A stretch of DNA of 64,000 nt from Microbacterium sp. zg-Y1090 (lineage in GTDB: Bacteria > Actinomycetota > Actinomycetes > Actinomycetales > Microbacteriaceae), in NCBI RefSeq assembly GCF_030246945.1, contig NZ_CP126742.1, forward strand, positions 1,426,001 through 1,490,000, given 5' to 3'. Position 1 is the first letter of the stretch, and every line of letters starts with the position of its first letter. Under the pieces are notes generated by a model, which was given only the letters and a program-made list of their open reading frames with translations, made no database searches and had not been told where the DNA came from. Positions 25,459-34,836 of this stretch are shown one piece after another. The position numbers and the translations under genes are program-made.

Positions 25459-26553
25459 ATGATCGCGCCCACCCCGCCTGCACCGACCGCGCGGGATCGT
25501 CGGCGGTGGGCGCAGTACCTCGTCGATGAGCGTGCCGAGGCGCGGCTCTACCGCACCCTCGCCGAGCGTCGCACGGGGGAGGAACGCGAGATCCTGCTCG
25601 CCTTGGCCGATGCGGAGGGGCGCCACGAGTCGCACTGGCTGAGCCTGCTCGGCGGGGAGCCGAAGCGCCTGCCGCGCCCGAGCATGGACACCCCGATGCT
25701 GGGCTGGATGGCCCGGCGCTTCGGCATGGTCTTCGTGCTCGCCCTCGCGCAGAACGCCGAAGCCCGTTCGCCGTACGAGGCGGAGCCATACGCGACGGCC
25801 GCCATGGTCGCGGATGAGAAGGTGCACCACGAGGTGGTGCGCAACCTGGCTGCGCGCGGCCGTCGCCGGCTGTCGGGCACGTTCCGGGCTGCGGTCTTCG
25901 GCGCCAACGACGGACTGGTGTCGAACCTCGCCCTCGTGATGGGCATCGGCGCCGCCGGCGTGGGGGCTCCGTTCGTGCTGCTGAGCGGCTTGGCGGGCCT
26001 GCTGGCCGGGGCGCTGTCGATGGCGGCGGGTGAGTTCGTCTCGGTGCGGTCGCAGCGCGAGATGCTCGCGTCGACCGGCCACAGCGACTTCGCCGATGCG
26101 GCGCTGCCCGATCTCGACCTCGACGCGAACGAGGTCGCCCTGGTCTATCGAGCTCGCGGGCTGGATGCCGAGGAGGCCATGTCCCGCGCGCGGCGCGTCG
26201 TCGAGACGGCCCAGGCAGCGGACCGGTCGCAGCCCTACCGGCGCCCGGTCGACGCCGCGGAGGAGCACGACGTCGTCGGGGGCGCGTGGGGCGCGGCGAC
26301 CTCCAGCTTCCTCTTCTTCGCTTCCGGCGCCGTCATTCCCGTGCTGCCGTGGATCTTCGGGCTCGAGGGGATCGTCGCCGTCGTGCTCGCGCTCGTGCTG
26401 GTCGGCCTCGCGCTGCTGGCCACCGGAGCGATGGTGGGCGTGCTCTCCGGCGGTCCGCCGCTGCGCCGGGCGCTGCGCCAGCTCGCGATCGGCATGGGAG
26501 CCGCAGCGATCACGTACGTGCTCGGGCTGGTGTTCGGGGTGTCTGTGGCGTAG
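25459..26553 (+). CDS. ferritin-like/VIT1-family metal transporter
   Basis: A 364-residue membrane protein. The N-terminal 140 residues form a ferritin-like domain (EARLYRTLAERRTGEERE, then DAEGRHESHW) and the C-terminal part is a CCC1/VIT1 transporter with the GANDGLVSNLALVMG and GALSMAAGEFVSVRSQRE motifs and about five membrane segments. It probably exports or sequesters Fe2+ or Mn2+. TAGCGT at about 25414 and a GGAGGA site before ATG 25459 define a leadered transcript; upstream open frames are shadows. Confidence 0.87.
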   Translation: MIAPTPPAPTARDRRRWAQYLVDERAEARLYRTLAERRTGEEREILLALADAEGRHESHWLSLLGGEPKRLPRPSMDTPMLGWMARRFGMVFVLALAQNAEARSPYEAEPYATAAMVADEKVHHEVVRNLAARGRRRLSGTFRAAVFGANDGLVSNLALVMGIGAAGVGAPFVLLSGLAGLLAGALSMAAGEFVSVRSQREMLASTGHSDFADAALPDLDLDANEVALVYRARGLDAEEAMSRARRVVETAQAADRSQPYRRPVDAAEEHDVVGGAWGAATSSFLFFASGAVIPVLPWIFGLEGIVAVVLALVLVGLALLATGAMVGVLSGGPPLRRALRQLAIGMGAAAITYVLGLVFGVSVA

Positions 26554-26620
26554 CGCTGTCGTCAGGCCAAGTCCTCGCCGGTGGTGCCTCCCCGTGGCGC
26601 TTCACTGCCAGACTCGACCC

Positions 26621-27355
26621 GTGCCGCATGCTCTGGATGACACGACCGAGATGGCCGTCCGCCGCGTCTGGGCGGAGCGGCTGGGAGTCTCGCCCGCCGT
26701 CTTCGCGCAGGCGGAGCCGGTGTTCATCGTGAGGCCGGGCCTGACCGCAGCGGTGGTGGTACGACTCGAGAAGACGGTTGTCGTCGCAGCGCCCGAGCTC
26801 GCGCTGTCCGCGCTGAGGTCTCTCGCCCCACGGCACCTGCTCGACGTCGGGGCGCTGCTGACGGCGTTGGAGCCGCTCGCGCCGAGCCTCTTCGGCGTGG
26901 CGACGCTCGCGTTCGCCGACCGGGGGACGATCGTGCCTGCGCGTTCCGACGCCGTCCGGATGGCGTCGGATGCCGAGGTCGCGGCGGTCATGTCGGCATG
27001 CTCCACCGAGGAGCGTGACGAGAGCGGGCTGCTCGCGATGGACAGGCGGTGGACCACCTGGGCCGATGGTGTCGAACCGGCGGCTGCTGCGGGATACGAG
27101 GTGTGGGGCGGCGGGCTCGCTCACATCGGTGTGGCCACCGCGCCGGCGTTCCGGGGAAAGGGCTTCGGCGCTCAGGCGGCTGCCGCGGCTGCTCTGCACG
27201 CGATCGGCGATGGCCTGGTGGCGCAGTGGCGCTGCAGGGCGCGTAACCGCGCGTCGGCGCGTCTGGGGGAGAGTCTGGGTTTCGTGCGGCTCGGCGAGCA
27301 GATCGCGGTCGACCTCGCGGCATGCGTGGCGGACGTCACTCCCGAAGCCCGCTGA
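26621..27355 (+). CDS. GNAT-family N-acetyltransferase
   Basis: A 244-residue protein with an acetyl-CoA-binding GNAT core in the C-terminal half (IGVATAPAFRGKGFGAQAA, then ARNRASARLGESLGFVRLG). The N-terminal half has no recognised domain. The substrate is unknown. GTG 26621 is chosen because CAGACT plus six bases lies upstream, a weak version of the leaderless pattern; ATG 26651 is an alternative. Confidence 0.75.
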   Translation: MPHALDDTTEMAVRRVWAERLGVSPAVFAQAEPVFIVRPGLTAAVVVRLEKTVVVAAPELALSALRSLAPRHLLDVGALLTALEPLAPSLFGVATLAFADRGTIVPARSDAVRMASDAEVAAVMSACSTEERDESGLLAMDRRWTTWADGVEPAAAAGYEVWGGGLAHIGVATAPAFRGKGFGAQAAAAAALHAIGDGLVAQWRCRARNRASARLGESLGFVRLGEQIAVDLAACVADVTPEAR

Positions 27356-27439
27356 GGCCGGGGAGGGAGACCAGCAGAGGCGGGCGAGCGAGATCAGATC
27401 GCGGACGGTCTTTCGGACGGTCGTGGCTATGATCGCGCT

Positions 27440-27709
27440 GTGAAGCGGATCGTGGGTTGGGCGATCGCGTCCGCGGTGGTCATGGTGGCCGCGGGCGGCG
27501 GCGCAGCGTTCGTCGGCCGTGTGAACGACCGCGCCGACCAGGATGAACCACTGGCGCGGGCTGAGTGCGCGGAGTATGCGGGCGGGAGCGCGTACCGACT
27601 GGAATGGCGCTTCGGGATGCGACCGGGGTGGGAGTGCTCTTGGCTGTCGACTGACGATCGCGAGGGCGGCGGTTTCCTCATCACGTGGAACGCGTACGCC
27701 GACCGTTGA
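27440..27709 (+). CDS. small secreted or membrane-anchored hypothetical protein
   Basis: 89 residues beginning MKRIVGWAIASAVVMVAAGGGAAF, a signal-anchor or signal peptide, followed by a short polar domain with two cysteines (AECAEY and GWECSW) that could form a disulphide outside the cell. No family recognised. TATGAT (27428-27433) exactly six bases before the GTG supports it as a real, leaderless gene. Confidence 0.55.
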   Translation: MKRIVGWAIASAVVMVAAGGGAAFVGRVNDRADQDEPLARAECAEYAGGSAYRLEWRFGMRPGWECSWLSTDDREGGGFLITWNAYADR

Positions 27710-27806
27710 GCCTCCGGCGGTTGGTTTGATCCCGACGAGGACGACGAACCGGATCGCAGTCGCGGCCGAGCGCACTTCCTGAAAGCCACCCGCGTGCCCG
27801 CAAACG

Positions 27807-27836
27807 GAAGAAGGCCCCCTTTCGGGGACCTTCTTC
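27807..27836 (-). terminator. terminator downstream of tRNA-Leu
   Basis: Inverted repeat GAAGAAGG-CCCC / GGGG-CCTTCTTC with a TTTC-type loop, immediately 3' of the minus-strand tRNA. The AT-rich outer arms give the run of U expected of an intrinsic terminator. Confidence 0.75.
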
Positions 27837-27840
27837 ACTG

Positions 27841-27926
27841 TGCGCGAGGGGGGACTTGAACCCCCACGCCCGTTAAAGGGCACTAGCACCTCAAGCTAGC
27901 GCGTCTACCTATTCCGCCACCCGCGC
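27841..27926 (-). tRNA. tRNA-Leu (GAG)
   Basis: An 86-base class II tRNA. The acceptor arm is GCGCGGG paired with CTCGCGC, the D arm contains GTAGAC, the anticodon stem CTAGC/GCTAG encloses TTGAGGT (anticodon GAG, reading CUC and CUU), there is a long variable arm (GCCC...GGGC) and a TpsiC arm with GGTTCAAGTCC. The CCA end is not encoded. Confidence 0.96.
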
Positions 27927-28035
27927 AGTGGGTGAAATTGCTTTCGCAACCGAGGGTCGAGCCTAGCATGATCCGGAGAGCACTTCGAACCAGCGGCGCA
28001 CGGTGAGCCGGCGTGACGGCGGTAGCGTAGTCGGC

Positions 28036-29337
28036 ATGCCCGAGACCGACATCGACCTTCCCGAGGTCGTGCGCATCGCCCGCGACCTCATCCGGTTCGA
28101 CACGTCGAACTTCGGCGGCGGCAACGCACGCGGCGAGCGCGAAGCCGCCGAGTACGTCGGTGCATACCTCGAGTCGCTCGGCCTCACTCCCGAGTACTAC
28201 GAGCCGATCCCGCGCCGCACGAACCTCGTCGCCCGCGTGTCGGGCCGCGATCGCGACAAGCCCGCGCTCGTGCTGCACGGTCACCTCGATGTCGTGCCCG
28301 CCGTTGCGGAGGACTGGAGCGTCGACCCGTTCGCCGGCGAGATCCGCGACGGCATGCTGTGGGGCCGCGGCGCCGTGGACATGAAGGACATGGATGCCAT
28401 GATCCTCACGTCCGTCGGCGACCTGCTGCGCGCGGGCGAGCAGCCCGCCCGCGACGTGATCGTGACGTTCTTCGCCGACGAGGAGAACGGCGGCGTCGAG
28501 GGGTCCGCCCTCGTCGTCCGCGACCGCCCGGAGTGGTTCGCCGGGGCGACCGAGGCGATCAGCGAAGTGGGCGGCTACTCCATCGCCGCCGGTGACCGCC
28601 GCGCGTACCTGCTGCAGACGGGGGAGAAGAGCCTGCTCTGGCTGCGCCTGCGCACCCACGGCCGCGCCGGCCACGGCAGCCGCTTCCACCCCGACAACGC
28701 CATCACCCGGCTCGCCGAGGCCGTCGCCGCCCTTGGGCGCACCGCGTGGCCTCTGGCGATGACCGAGACGTCACGGCAGCTCATCGAGGGCCTCGCCACG
28801 CTGACGGGCGCCGACCCGCGGCATCCCGACGACGTCGCCGACCTCTTCGGTCCGACATCGGCGTTCCTGCGCGCCACCCTGCGCACCACAGCCAACCCGA
28901 CCGGGCTCTCTGCCGGCTATAAGCACAACGTCATCCCCGACACCGCCGAGGCGCTCATCGACGTGCGCACCATCCCGGGTGGGGAGGATGCCGCCCTCGC
29001 CGACCTCGCCGCGATCGTCGGCCCCGACGTCGAGATCGAGGTGGTCCAGCGCGACATCGGCCTGGAAGTACCCTTCGCCGGCGACCTCGTCGCGCAGATG
29101 GTCGCCGCACTCGGCCGGCACGACCCCGGCATCCCCGTCATCCCGTACCTGATGGGTGGCGGCACCGACAACAAGGCCCTCTCGCGGCTCGGCATCGCCG
29201 GCTACGGCTTCGCCCCGCTGCGACTGCCGGCCGACCTCGACTTCACCGGCATGTTCCACGGCGTCGACGAGCGCGTGCCGCTGGACGCCCTCACCTTCGG
29301 ACAGGCGGTCCTCACGGATCTCCTCCGCACGTACTGA
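28036..29337 (+). CDS. M20-family metallopeptidase
   Basis: A 433-residue di-zinc peptidase/deacylase of the M20/ArgE/DapE type. Metal-binding motifs are HGHLDVVP near residue 87, GRGAVDMKDMD near 113 and FADEENGG near 150, with a dimerisation domain in the middle. It probably cleaves a dipeptide or N-acyl amino acid. ATG is preceded by TAGCGT (28023-28028) and seven bases. It is followed after 21 bases by uppP. Confidence 0.9.
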   Translation: MPETDIDLPEVVRIARDLIRFDTSNFGGGNARGEREAAEYVGAYLESLGLTPEYYEPIPRRTNLVARVSGRDRDKPALVLHGHLDVVPAVAEDWSVDPFAGEIRDGMLWGRGAVDMKDMDAMILTSVGDLLRAGEQPARDVIVTFFADEENGGVEGSALVVRDRPEWFAGATEAISEVGGYSIAAGDRRAYLLQTGEKSLLWLRLRTHGRAGHGSRFHPDNAITRLAEAVAALGRTAWPLAMTETSRQLIEGLATLTGADPRHPDDVADLFGPTSAFLRATLRTTANPTGLSAGYKHNVIPDTAEALIDVRTIPGGEDAALADLAAIVGPDVEIEVVQRDIGLEVPFAGDLVAQMVAALGRHDPGIPVIPYLMGGGTDNKALSRLGIAGYGFAPLRLPADLDFTGMFHGVDERVPLDALTFGQAVLTDLLRTY

Positions 29338-29358
29338 CGCAGTCACCGAAAGGCGCGC

Positions 29359-30183
29359 ATGAGCTTCCTCGAAGCGATCCTCCTGGGCCTGGTCCAGGGG
29401 CTCACCGAATTCCTCCCGGTCTCCTCCAGCGCGCACCTGCGCATCCTGGGGGAGTTCCTCCCCAGCGCCGAGGACCCCGGCACAGCCTTCACCGCGATCA
29501 CGCAGATCGGCACCGAGGCGGCCGTGGTGGTGTTCTTCTGGAAGGACATCGTCCGCATCATCACGCAGTGGTGCCGGTCGCTCGTGGGCAAGGCGCCGCG
29601 GACCGACCCCGACGCGCGCATGGGCTGGCTGATCATCATCGGCAGCATCCCGATCGTCGTGCTGGGGCTGCTGTTCCAGGACCAGATCGAGACGGTGTTC
29701 CGTTCGATGTGGGTCGTCGCGATCATGCTGATCGCCTTCGGTCTGCTGCTGGGCGTCGCCGACGCGGTCGGCGCCAAGCGTCGTGAACTGAACGACCTCA
29801 CGGTCCCGCACGGCGTGGCGTTCGGGTTCGCGCAGGCGCTTGCCCTCGTCCCCGGTGTCTCGCGCTCGGGCGGCACGATCACCATGGGGCTCTTCCTCGG
29901 CTACAAACGGGCGGATGCCGCGCGCTACGCGTTCCTGCTGGCGATCCCGGCCGTCTTCGGCAGCGGCTTCTACCAGCTGTTCAAAAGCTGGGACGAGCAG
30001 GGGCCGTTCACGCTGCCGGAGACCCTCGTGGCCACCATCGTGGCGTTCGTGGTCGCCCTCGCGGTCATCGCCTTCTTCATGAAGTGGATCTCCAAGCGCA
30101 GCTTCCTGCCCTTCGTGATCTACCGCGTGGCGCTGGGGACCGCGCTGATCGTGCTGCTGTCGATGGGCGTCATCCAGGCCTGA
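29359..30183 (+). CDS. uppP: undecaprenyl-diphosphatase UppP (BacA)
   Basis: A 274-residue integral membrane phosphatase that recycles undecaprenyl diphosphate for cell-wall synthesis and confers bacitracin tolerance. The signature motifs are [13 protein letters not shown] near residue 17 and [14 protein letters not shown] near 170, with about eight hydrophobic segments. Length is normal. It has a GAAAGG ribosome-binding site and likely shares a transcript with the M20 gene. Confidence 0.96.
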   Translation: MSFLEAILLGLVQGLTEFLPVSSSAHLRILGEFLPSAEDPGTAFTAITQIGTEAAVVVFFWKDIVRIITQWCRSLVGKAPRTDPDARMGWLIIIGSIPIVVLGLLFQDQIETVFRSMWVVAIMLIAFGLLLGVADAVGAKRRELNDLTVPHGVAFGFAQALALVPGVSRSGGTITMGLFLGYKRADAARYAFLLAIPAVFGSGFYQLFKSWDEQGPFTLPETLVATIVAFVVALAVIAFFMKWISKRSFLPFVIYRVALGTALIVLLSMGVIQA

Positions 30184-30202
30184 GCCCGGCCGGGCCGCGC
30201 CG

Positions 30203-31075
30203 TCAGCGGCGGGGCGGCTCGTCGCGCCCGGGCTTGGACGGCCCCTGGCCGTCGCCCCGGCGCCGCAGGTACTTCTCGAACTCCTGCGCGATCGCATCGC
30301 CGGAGGCCTCGGGCGAGTCCCACGTGTCGCGGGTGCGCTCGAGCTGGCGGATGTACTCCGTCATCTCCTCGTCGTCCGCGGCGGCGGCGTCGATCGACGC
30401 CTCCCACGCGGCAGCCTCCGTCGCCAGGGTGCCGCGCGGCACGCGGGCACCGGTGAGGTCCTCGAGCTTGTCGAGCAGCGCCAGGGTGGCCTTGGGTGAC
30501 GGGGTGTGCCCGGCGACGTAGTGCGGCACGCTCGCCCAGAGCGATGCCGAGGGGATGCCGGCGGCGTCGGCGATCTGGTCGAGCACGCTCAGGATGCCGA
30601 CCGGACCCTCGTAGGTCGAGCGCTCCAGCTCCAGCGCCGTGCGCAGCTCCTCGTTGTGGCTGCCCGCGAACACCGAGATGGGCCGGGTGTGCGGCACGTC
30701 GGACATCATCGAGCCGAGCGACACCATGCCGGTGAGATCCTCCCGCAGCGCCACGTCGATGATCTCGTTCGCGAACGCCTGCCACGCCCGCGCCGGCTCC
30801 ACGCCCGTGAGCAGCCAGAGCTGCGTGCCGCGGGAGCGGCGGGTCGGGCGCCACAGCGTCGTGTCCGGCCAGGTGAGCACGCGCCGTCCCTCGGCGTCGA
30901 GCGCGACCTGGGGGCGGGTGTACTGATAGTCGAAGTACAGCTCGGGGTCGACGGAGAACACCGGCTCGTACGATCCCTCCGCGCGCAGCAGCGCCAGAGC
31001 AGCCGTCGCGGCTTCGCCGGCATCGTTCCAGCCATCGAACGCGGCCACGAGCACACGTCGTCCCAGTCCCTCCAC
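30203..31075 (-). CDS. PAC2-family protein
   Basis: A 290-residue protein of the PAC2 (proteasome assembly chaperone-like) family. The N-terminus VLVAAFDGWNDAGEAATAAL and the middle GIPSASLWASVPHYVAG segment are typical of the actinobacterial members. Their biochemical role is not established. GTG at 31075 follows an AAGGGAG site; the longer frame to 31303 runs over the HAD gene's promoter and start and is rejected. Confidence 0.82.
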   Translation of the reverse strand: MEGLGRRVLVAAFDGWNDAGEAATAALALLRAEGSYEPVFSVDPELYFDYQYTRPQVALDAEGRRVLTWPDTTLWRPTRRSRGTQLWLLTGVEPARAWQAFANEIIDVALREDLTGMVSLGSMMSDVPHTRPISVFAGSHNEELRTALELERSTYEGPVGILSVLDQIADAAGIPSASLWASVPHYVAGHTPSPKATLALLDKLEDLTGARVPRGTLATEAAAWEASIDAAAADDEEMTEYIRQLERTRDTWDSPEASGDAIAQEFEKYLRRRGDGQGPSKPGRDEPPRR

Positions 31076-31158
31076 CGGACTCCCTTCGTCCGTCCCAGGA
31101 TAGGCCGGGCGCCGACCCCGCGGGCGGTCGCCGCGCGCCGCCTCGGTAGCATGGACAG

Positions 31159-31854
31159 GTGACAGACCCCGCCGCACCCGTCCCGCTGCGCGCCGTCCTG
31201 TGGGACATGGACGGCACGCTCGTCGACACCGAACCGTACTGGATGGCCGCGGAGACCCCGCTCGTCGAGAGCTACGGGGGCACGTGGACGCATGAGCAGG
31301 CACTGGGCCTGGTCGGCCTGGGACTCCACGATTCCGCCCGCATCCTGCAGGAAGCGGGTGTGCGCATGCAGGAAGACGCCATCATCGACCACCTCACCGA
31401 CCGGGTGATGGGGCAGCTGCGAGAGCTCGGCAACCCGTTCCGCCCGGGTGCCCGCGAGCTGCTCGCGCAGCTGCGCGACGCCGGCATCCGCACGGGCCTG
31501 GTGACGATGTCGCTGCGGCGCATGGCCGAGACCGTCGTCGAGCAGATCCCGTTCGAGGCCTTCGACGTCATCGTCGCCGGTGACGACGCCGTGCGCCCGA
31601 AGCCCTTCCCCGAACCCTACCTGCAGGCCTGCGAGGCGCTGGGCATCACCCCGGCGGAGGTCGTCGCCATCGAGGATTCCCCCAACGGGCTGCGCTCGGC
31701 GCTCGCCTCCGGGGCGGCCACCATCGGCGTGCCGATGATGGTCTCGCTCACCGGCGTCGGCGCCCACGCGCTGTGGCCGAGCCTCGAAGGACGCGGCGCC
31801 GCCGATGTCGTGGCGTTCCATGCCGACCACCGCGCCAAGGAGTCCTCGCGATGA
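31159..31854 (+). CDS. HAD-family hydrolase
   Basis: A 231-residue phosphatase of the beta-phosphoglucomutase-like HAD subfamily. Motif I WDMDGTLVDTEPYW near residue 15, cap helices, and motif III IEDSPNGLRSA near 173. Substrate probably a small phosphorylated metabolite. GTG start with TAGCAT (31147-31152) six bases upstream. It overlaps trmI by four bases and begins a long same-strand gene run ending at lnt. Confidence 0.87.
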   Translation: MTDPAAPVPLRAVLWDMDGTLVDTEPYWMAAETPLVESYGGTWTHEQALGLVGLGLHDSARILQEAGVRMQEDAIIDHLTDRVMGQLRELGNPFRPGARELLAQLRDAGIRTGLVTMSLRRMAETVVEQIPFEAFDVIVAGDDAVRPKPFPEPYLQACEALGITPAEVVAIEDSPNGLRSALASGAATIGVPMMVSLTGVGAHALWPSLEGRGAADVVAFHADHRAKESSR

Positions 31855-32870
31855 CCGTCGATCTCACCCGTCCCTCCGGCCCGTTCCGCTACGGCGACCG
31901 GGTGCAGCTGACCGGTCCCAAGGGCCGTCTGCACACGATCACCCTGCGCGAGCGGGGGGAGCTGCACACCCACCACGGGGTGCTGCGCCACGAAGGGCTG
32001 GTCGGGCTTCCCGACGGCTCGGTCGTGACCAACTCCGGTGGCCACGAGTACCTGGCGCTGCGGCCCCTGCTGCGCGACTTCGTCATGTCGATGCCGCGCG
32101 GTGCGGCGATCGTCTATCCGAAGGATGCTGCGCAGATCCTGGCGCAGGCCGACATCTTCCCCGGTGCGACCGTGGTCGAGGCGGGCGTCGGCTCGGGCGC
32201 CCTCTCGCTGTGGCTGCTGCGTGCCCTCGGCCCCGCCGGGCGCCTCGTGTCGTTCGAGCGGCGCGAGGAGTTCGCCGAGGTCGCCCGGGCCAACGTCGAG
32301 ACGTTCCTGGGCGCGCTGCCCGAGAACTGGGACGTCGTGGTCGGGGATCTGGTCGAATCGCTCGCGGCCGCCGCTGAAGCGGCATCCGTCGATCGGGTCG
32401 TGCTCGACATGCTCGCTCCCTGGGAGTGCATCGACGCGGTCGCCGAAGCGCTCACCCCCGGTGGCGTCGTGCTCTGCTATGTCGCCACCGCCACGCAGCT
32501 GAGCCGTGTGGCCGAGTACATCCGCGGAACCGGGCTGTTCACCGACCCCGAGGCCAGCGAGACGATGGTGCGCGGCTGGCACGTCGAAGGACTCGCGGTG
32601 CGTCCGGACCACCGCATGGTCGCGCACACCGGCTTCCTGCTCACCGCGCGACGCCTCGCACCGGGCGCGATGCCTCCCGACGTCCGCAAGCGCGCGCTGA
32701 AGAAGCCCAGCTACGGCGACGAGGACGTGGAGCTGTGGACCCCCGGTGCGGTCGGAGACCGCCAGATCACCGACAAGAACCTGCGCAAACGGGTGCGAGA
32801 GGCGCAGCGGGCGGCAGACGGTGCCCGGCTCGCCGCCGGTGCGGCTGAGCCCGACCCCGCCACCGATTAG
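31851..32870 (+). CDS. trmI: tRNA (adenine58-N1)-methyltransferase TrmI
   Basis: A 339-residue SAM-dependent methyltransferase that makes m1A58 in tRNA. It contains the TrmI N-terminal beta domain and the motif I VEAGVGSGALSLWL near residue 105. The homologue in mycobacteria (Rv2118c) lies just before the proteasome/Pup cluster. Here the next gene, only nine bases on, is the FKBP lipoprotein. The TAG stop (32868-32870) forms the first half of the FKBP gene's -10 hexamer. Confidence 0.93.
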   Translation: MTVDLTRPSGPFRYGDRVQLTGPKGRLHTITLRERGELHTHHGVLRHEGLVGLPDGSVVTNSGGHEYLALRPLLRDFVMSMPRGAAIVYPKDAAQILAQADIFPGATVVEAGVGSGALSLWLLRALGPAGRLVSFERREEFAEVARANVETFLGALPENWDVVVGDLVESLAAAAEAASVDRVVLDMLAPWECIDAVAEALTPGGVVLCYVATATQLSRVAEYIRGTGLFTDPEASETMVRGWHVEGLAVRPDHRMVAHTGFLLTARRLAPGAMPPDVRKRALKKPSYGDEDVELWTPGAVGDRQITDKNLRKRVREAQRAADGARLAAGAAEPDPATD

Positions 32871-32879
32871 GCTGTACCG

Positions 32880-33812
32880 GTGCGCAGGATCCCCGCAATC
32901 GCAGCCGTCATCGGCCTGTCCGCTTTCGCCCTCGTCGGATGCTCGTCCGCCGCGCCCGCTGCCTCGTGCACGCGCGACGCCGGTGACGCGCAGGCGCTCG
33001 ACCTGATCACCGTCTCGGGAGACACCGTCGCGACCAGCGCGCCGGTGCACGTCGACGAGACCGTCTACCGCGATATCGAGGTCGGCGACGGGCCCGTGGT
33101 GGTCGACGACGCGCAGGAGGTCGTGCTCGACGTCACGATCCTCAACGGCACGACGGGGGAGACGATCCTCAGCAGCGGCACCCAGCCGGCGCCGGTGTCG
33201 CAGTGGGCGGAGTTCTACGACGGCATGGCGCAGATGCTCGAGTGCGCGAGCGAAGGCTCGGTCATCGTGGGCGCGGTCGCTCCCGGTGACCTGGCGACCG
33301 AGGCCGCGGCGAGCCTGGGGCTCGGCGCCGATGACTCCGCCATCTTCCTCATCGACGTGCAGAAGGTGTACCTGTCGAAGGCCGACGGCTCCGACCAGTT
33401 CAACGATCGCCGCGGCATGCCCAGCGTGGTCCGCGCTCCCGACGGCACCCCCGGTGTCATCGTGCCCCAGGACGACGCGCCCGACGAGCTCGTCGTCGAG
33501 GTGCTGAAGAAGGGCGAGGGTCCCGAGGTCACCGGCGACACGCCCGTGCGCGTGCACTACACCGGTGTGCTGTGGGATGAGAAGGAGGTGTTCGACTCCA
33601 GCTGGGAGGCGGGCGCCCCCGTCTCGCTGTCGCTCAACCAGGTCGTGCCCGGCTTCGCCGCGGCTCTGGAGGGCCAGACGGTCGGATCGCAGATCCTCGC
33701 GGTCATCCCGCCCGACCTGGCTTACGGCGATGCCGGCCAGGGAGCCGTGCCGCCCGGGTCCACGTTGGTCTTCGTGATCGACATCCTCGGCCTCGACGAC
33801 CCCGCGGAGTAG
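32880..33812 (+). CDS. FKBP-type peptidyl-prolyl isomerase lipoprotein
   Basis: 310 residues with a lipoprotein signal ending in the lipobox ALVGC (Cys21), so an envelope-anchored foldase. The C-terminal 110 residues are a canonical FKBP domain (VRVHYTGVLWDEKEVFDSSW, then AAALEGQTVGSQILAVIPP and PGSTLVFVIDIL); residues 45-200 look like a degenerate second FKBP-like module. GTG start follows TAGGCT (32868-32873) by six bases. Confidence 0.88.
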   Translation: MRRIPAIAAVIGLSAFALVGCSSAAPAASCTRDAGDAQALDLITVSGDTVATSAPVHVDETVYRDIEVGDGPVVVDDAQEVVLDVTILNGTTGETILSSGTQPAPVSQWAEFYDGMAQMLECASEGSVIVGAVAPGDLATEAAASLGLGADDSAIFLIDVQKVYLSKADGSDQFNDRRGMPSVVRAPDGTPGVIVPQDDAPDELVVEVLKKGEGPEVTGDTPVRVHYTGVLWDEKEVFDSSWEAGAPVSLSLNQVVPGFAAALEGQTVGSQILAVIPPDLAYGDAGQGAVPPGSTLVFVIDILGLDDPAE

Positions 33813-33819
33813 GTTCGCC

Positions 33820-34836
33820 GTGGCCGCCCCGTCCAGCCGCAGCGCACCGGAGGAGCGCCTCGTCAACCTGCTCGTCGCACTCATGGCGACGGAGCAGGGC
33901 CTGACGAAGGACACCATCCTCTCCTCCGTCGCCGGTTACCGGGAGCAGGCAGAATCCGGGGCGTCGAAGGACGCCCTCGAGAAGATGTTCGAGCGCGACA
34001 AGGAGAGCCTGCGCGGCCTCGGTGTGCCGATCGAGACCATCGGCGACCACGCCGACCCCGACGACCTGCGCGAAGCCCGCTACCGCGTGCCCAACGACGA
34101 CTACGCGCTTCCGGAGGACATCTCGTTCAGCCCGGGGGAGCTGGCCGTGCTGGCGCTGGCGGGCGAGGTCTGGAGCGAGAGCTCGCTGTCGGCCGAGGCG
34201 CGCAGCGGACTGCGCAAGATCCGTGCACTGGGCAACGACGTCGACGAGCCGATCCTGGGGTTCTCGCCGCGACTGAATGTGCGCACCCCGGCGTTCGCCC
34301 CGTTGCAGAAGGCGATCGAGCAGGCACGGGTCGCGTCCTTCCCGTACCTGAAGCCGGGGGAGGACCGCCCGCGCACCCGCCGCATCCGCCCGCTGGCGCT
34401 CGTGGACTTCGAAGGCCGCTGGCACGTCTACGGAATCGATGTCGCGCAGGATGCCGCGCGCACGTTCCTGCTCTCGCGCATCGTCGGCGACGTCGCGGTG
34501 ACCCGCGAGTCGTTCGACCCGGTGCTGCGCGACCACGCCGGTGAGCGCGCCGTCGCCGGCCTCGAGGAGGTCGCCGCCCAGCAGCACGCGCTGCTGGAGG
34601 TGAACCCCGGCACCGAGGCCTCGCTGCGGCTGCGCCGCCGCGCCGAGGAGGCCGACCAGGGGATCCTCGTGCCCTACGTCGACGTGCACGTCTTCGCCGA
34701 TGAGCTGGCGTCGTACGGGCCCGAGGTGCGCGTGGTCGAGCCGGCGCAGCTGCGCGACGAGGTGATCCGCCGTCTGGAGGCGACCCTCGCGCTCCACGCC
34801 GACCCCGGCGGCGCAGACGAGGGGGACGTGCGATGA
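33820..34836 (+). CDS. pafB: PafB, HTH-WYL transcriptional regulator
   Basis: A 338-residue protein with an N-terminal winged helix-turn-helix and a WYL domain. In mycobacteria PafB and PafC form a heterodimer that activates the LexA-independent DNA-damage response. It overlaps pafC by four bases (ATGA) and follows FKBP by seven bases. The pafBC-tatAC-helY order matches other actinobacteria. Confidence 0.9.
   Translation: MAAPSSRSAPEERLVNLLVALMATEQGLTKDTILSSVAGYREQAESGASKDALEKMFERDKESLRGLGVPIETIGDHADPDDLREARYRVPNDDYALPEDISFSPGELAVLALAGEVWSESSLSAEARSGLRKIRALGNDVDEPILGFSPRLNVRTPAFAPLQKAIEQARVASFPYLKPGEDRPRTRRIRPLALVDFEGRWHVYGIDVAQDAARTFLLSRIVGDVAVTRESFDPVLRDHAGERAVAGLEEVAAQQHALLEVNPGTEASLRLRRRAEEADQGILVPYVDVHVFADELASYGPEVRVVEPAQLRDEVIRRLEATLALHADPGGADEGDVR

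Noticed and set aside
27710-27806. tRNA-like 3' end (ggttggtttgatccc) upstream of the tRNA-Leu terminator.
   Set aside because: Only a T-arm-like match is present; no acceptor, D or anticodon arm can be folded around it.
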